Shown here piece by piece: positions 5,138 through 5,755 of a DNA stretch of 5,755 nucleotides (within the stretch, counting starts at the first letter, position 1; each line of letters starts with the position of its first letter). Under the pieces are notes generated by a model. It saw only the letters and a program-made list of their open reading frames with translations, was not told the DNA's origin and did not search any database. A program made the position numbers and the translations under genes. The stretch covers positions 1 to 5,755 of the forward strand of contig CALMWM010000603.1 of NCBI GenBank assembly GCA_937873435.1. The letters run 5' to 3'. This stretch comes from an uncultured Gallionellaceae bacterium. GTDB lineage: Bacteria > Pseudomonadota > Gammaproteobacteria > Burkholderiales > Sulfuricellaceae.

Positions 5138-5689
5138 ATGAAATCTCGATTCGATACTCGTAGCCCCTCCACCCTGCTGCTGCTCGCCTTGGCTGCCGCT
5201 TCGCTGTCAGGCGGCGCACTGGCTGCCGACGCGCCCAAACGCAAGGCTGGCCTGTGGGAAGTCAATTCGCAGATGGAAGGAATACCCAGCATGGGGCCTG
5301 TTCAGCAGTGCATCGACCAGAACACCGACGACCTGATGCAGCAGCGGGCGAAAAAGAATAAACCCGACTGTAGCGCGATGGACGTCAAGCCGCAGGGCAA
5401 CAAGGTCACCATGCATTCGGTATGCAAGTTCGAGGGAACCACGGCGACTACCGATGCCGAATTCGTCGGCTCTTTCGATTCGGCGTACAAGGGCACCATC
5501 AACACCCGCTTCAATCCGCCGATGCACGGCATGAACGAATCGAAAGTGGCCGTGGAAGCCAAATGGCTCGGCCCCTGCAAGCCCGGCCAGAAGCCCGGCG
5601 ATGTGATCATGCCGAGCATGAAAAACATGAACATCAACGAAATGATGAAGGACCCGAAGTTTCAGGAGATGATGAAACGGCAGAAGTAA
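5138..5689 (+). CDS. Secreted DUF3617-family protein
   Basis: The product is 183 residues with a clear Sec signal peptide: a basic n-region (MKSRFDTR), a hydrophobic core (STLLLLALAAASLSG) and a GALA cleavage site, so the mature protein probably begins at about residue 30 (ADAPKRK). The mature start KAGLWEVNSQME followed by VQQCIDQ is the signature of DUF3617, a family of small periplasmic proteins of unknown function in Proteobacteria. Four cysteines (58, 78, 96, 147) could form two disulfides, in keeping with export. The C-terminus is rich in methionine and lysine (MPSMKNMNINEMMKDPKFQEMMKRQK region, residues 158-183). The start at 5138 is chosen for its AAGGAG 5-6 nt upstream and the signal peptide; the frame extends to an ATG at 5099, which would spoil the signal sequence. 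It is transcribed away from nifE and probably has no nitrogen-fixation role. Confidence 0.88.
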   Translation: MKSRFDTRSPSTLLLLALAAASLSGGALAADAPKRKAGLWEVNSQMEGIPSMGPVQQCIDQNTDDLMQQRAKKNKPDCSAMDVKPQGNKVTMHSVCKFEGTTATTDAEFVGSFDSAYKGTINTRFNPPMHGMNESKVAVEAKWLGPCKPGQKPGDVIMPSMKNMNINEMMKDPKFQEMMKRQK

Positions 5690-5755
5690 GCCCCCATGGG
5701 TAAACGGCTGGCTGCGGCACTATTTTCCAATAGCGCTGACAGCCTGCCGACCAAT

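Noticed and set aside
5696..5755. Open frame from ATG at 5696 to the right edge (20 codons, MGKRLAAALF...)
   Set aside because: It has no ribosome binding site, starts 7 nt after the previous stop codon, and is too short to judge at the window edge.

Overview
This window holds a nitrogenase cofactor-assembly operon, read almost entirely from the minus strand. In transcription order it contains nifE, nifN, nifX, a NifX-associated gene (DUF269), a DUF683/CCE_0567 gene, a nif-type 2[4Fe-4S] ferredoxin (fdxB), a 57-residue protein of unknown function, and the first 41 codons of a Rossmann-fold (NAD(P)-binding) protein cut by the left edge. One unrelated gene, a secreted DUF3617 protein, lies on the plus strand at the right end and diverges from nifE. 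Gene content and order, the GC-rich codon use, the sigma-54 promoter and the DUF3617 neighbour suggest a diazotrophic proteobacterium. A betaproteobacterium is my best guess, by inference only; no taxonomic marker is present.

Layout: 1-124 (-) partial Rossmann protein; 131-220 (-) doubtful 29-codon ORF; 238-411 (-) 57-aa protein; 461-512 REP-like paired palindrome with a GTAG head; 523-828 (-) fdxB; 854-1042 (-) DUF683; 1035-1511 (-) DUF269; 1504-1971 (-) nifX; 1946-3298 (-) nifN; 3338-3455 large composite inverted repeat between nifN and nifE; 3454-4845 (-) nifE; 4846-5137 divergent control region; 5138-5689 (+) DUF3617 protein; 5690-5755 nothing recognisable.

The first part of the operon makes the FeMo-cofactor scaffold. 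NifE and NifN form the NifEN tetramer on which NifB-cofactor is matured, and NifX is a carrier for NifB-co/VK-cluster. The DUF269 and DUF683 proteins are habitual partners of NifX with poorly defined roles, and FdxB is the nif-associated ferredoxin. nifN-nifX, nifX-DUF269 and DUF269-DUF683 overlap by 26, 8 and 8 nt, so translation of this block is probably coupled. A sigma-54 promoter (TGGCAC-N5-TTGC) lies 42 nt upstream of the nifE start, preceded by two tandem degenerate NifA-type sites, and it fixes the nifE start at 4845.

The core is a canonical nif cluster, not a new system. The less ordinary parts are the two structured intergenic repeats inside the operon, the small 57-aa gene and the Rossmann gene at the operon's tail, and the tandem imperfect activator sites.
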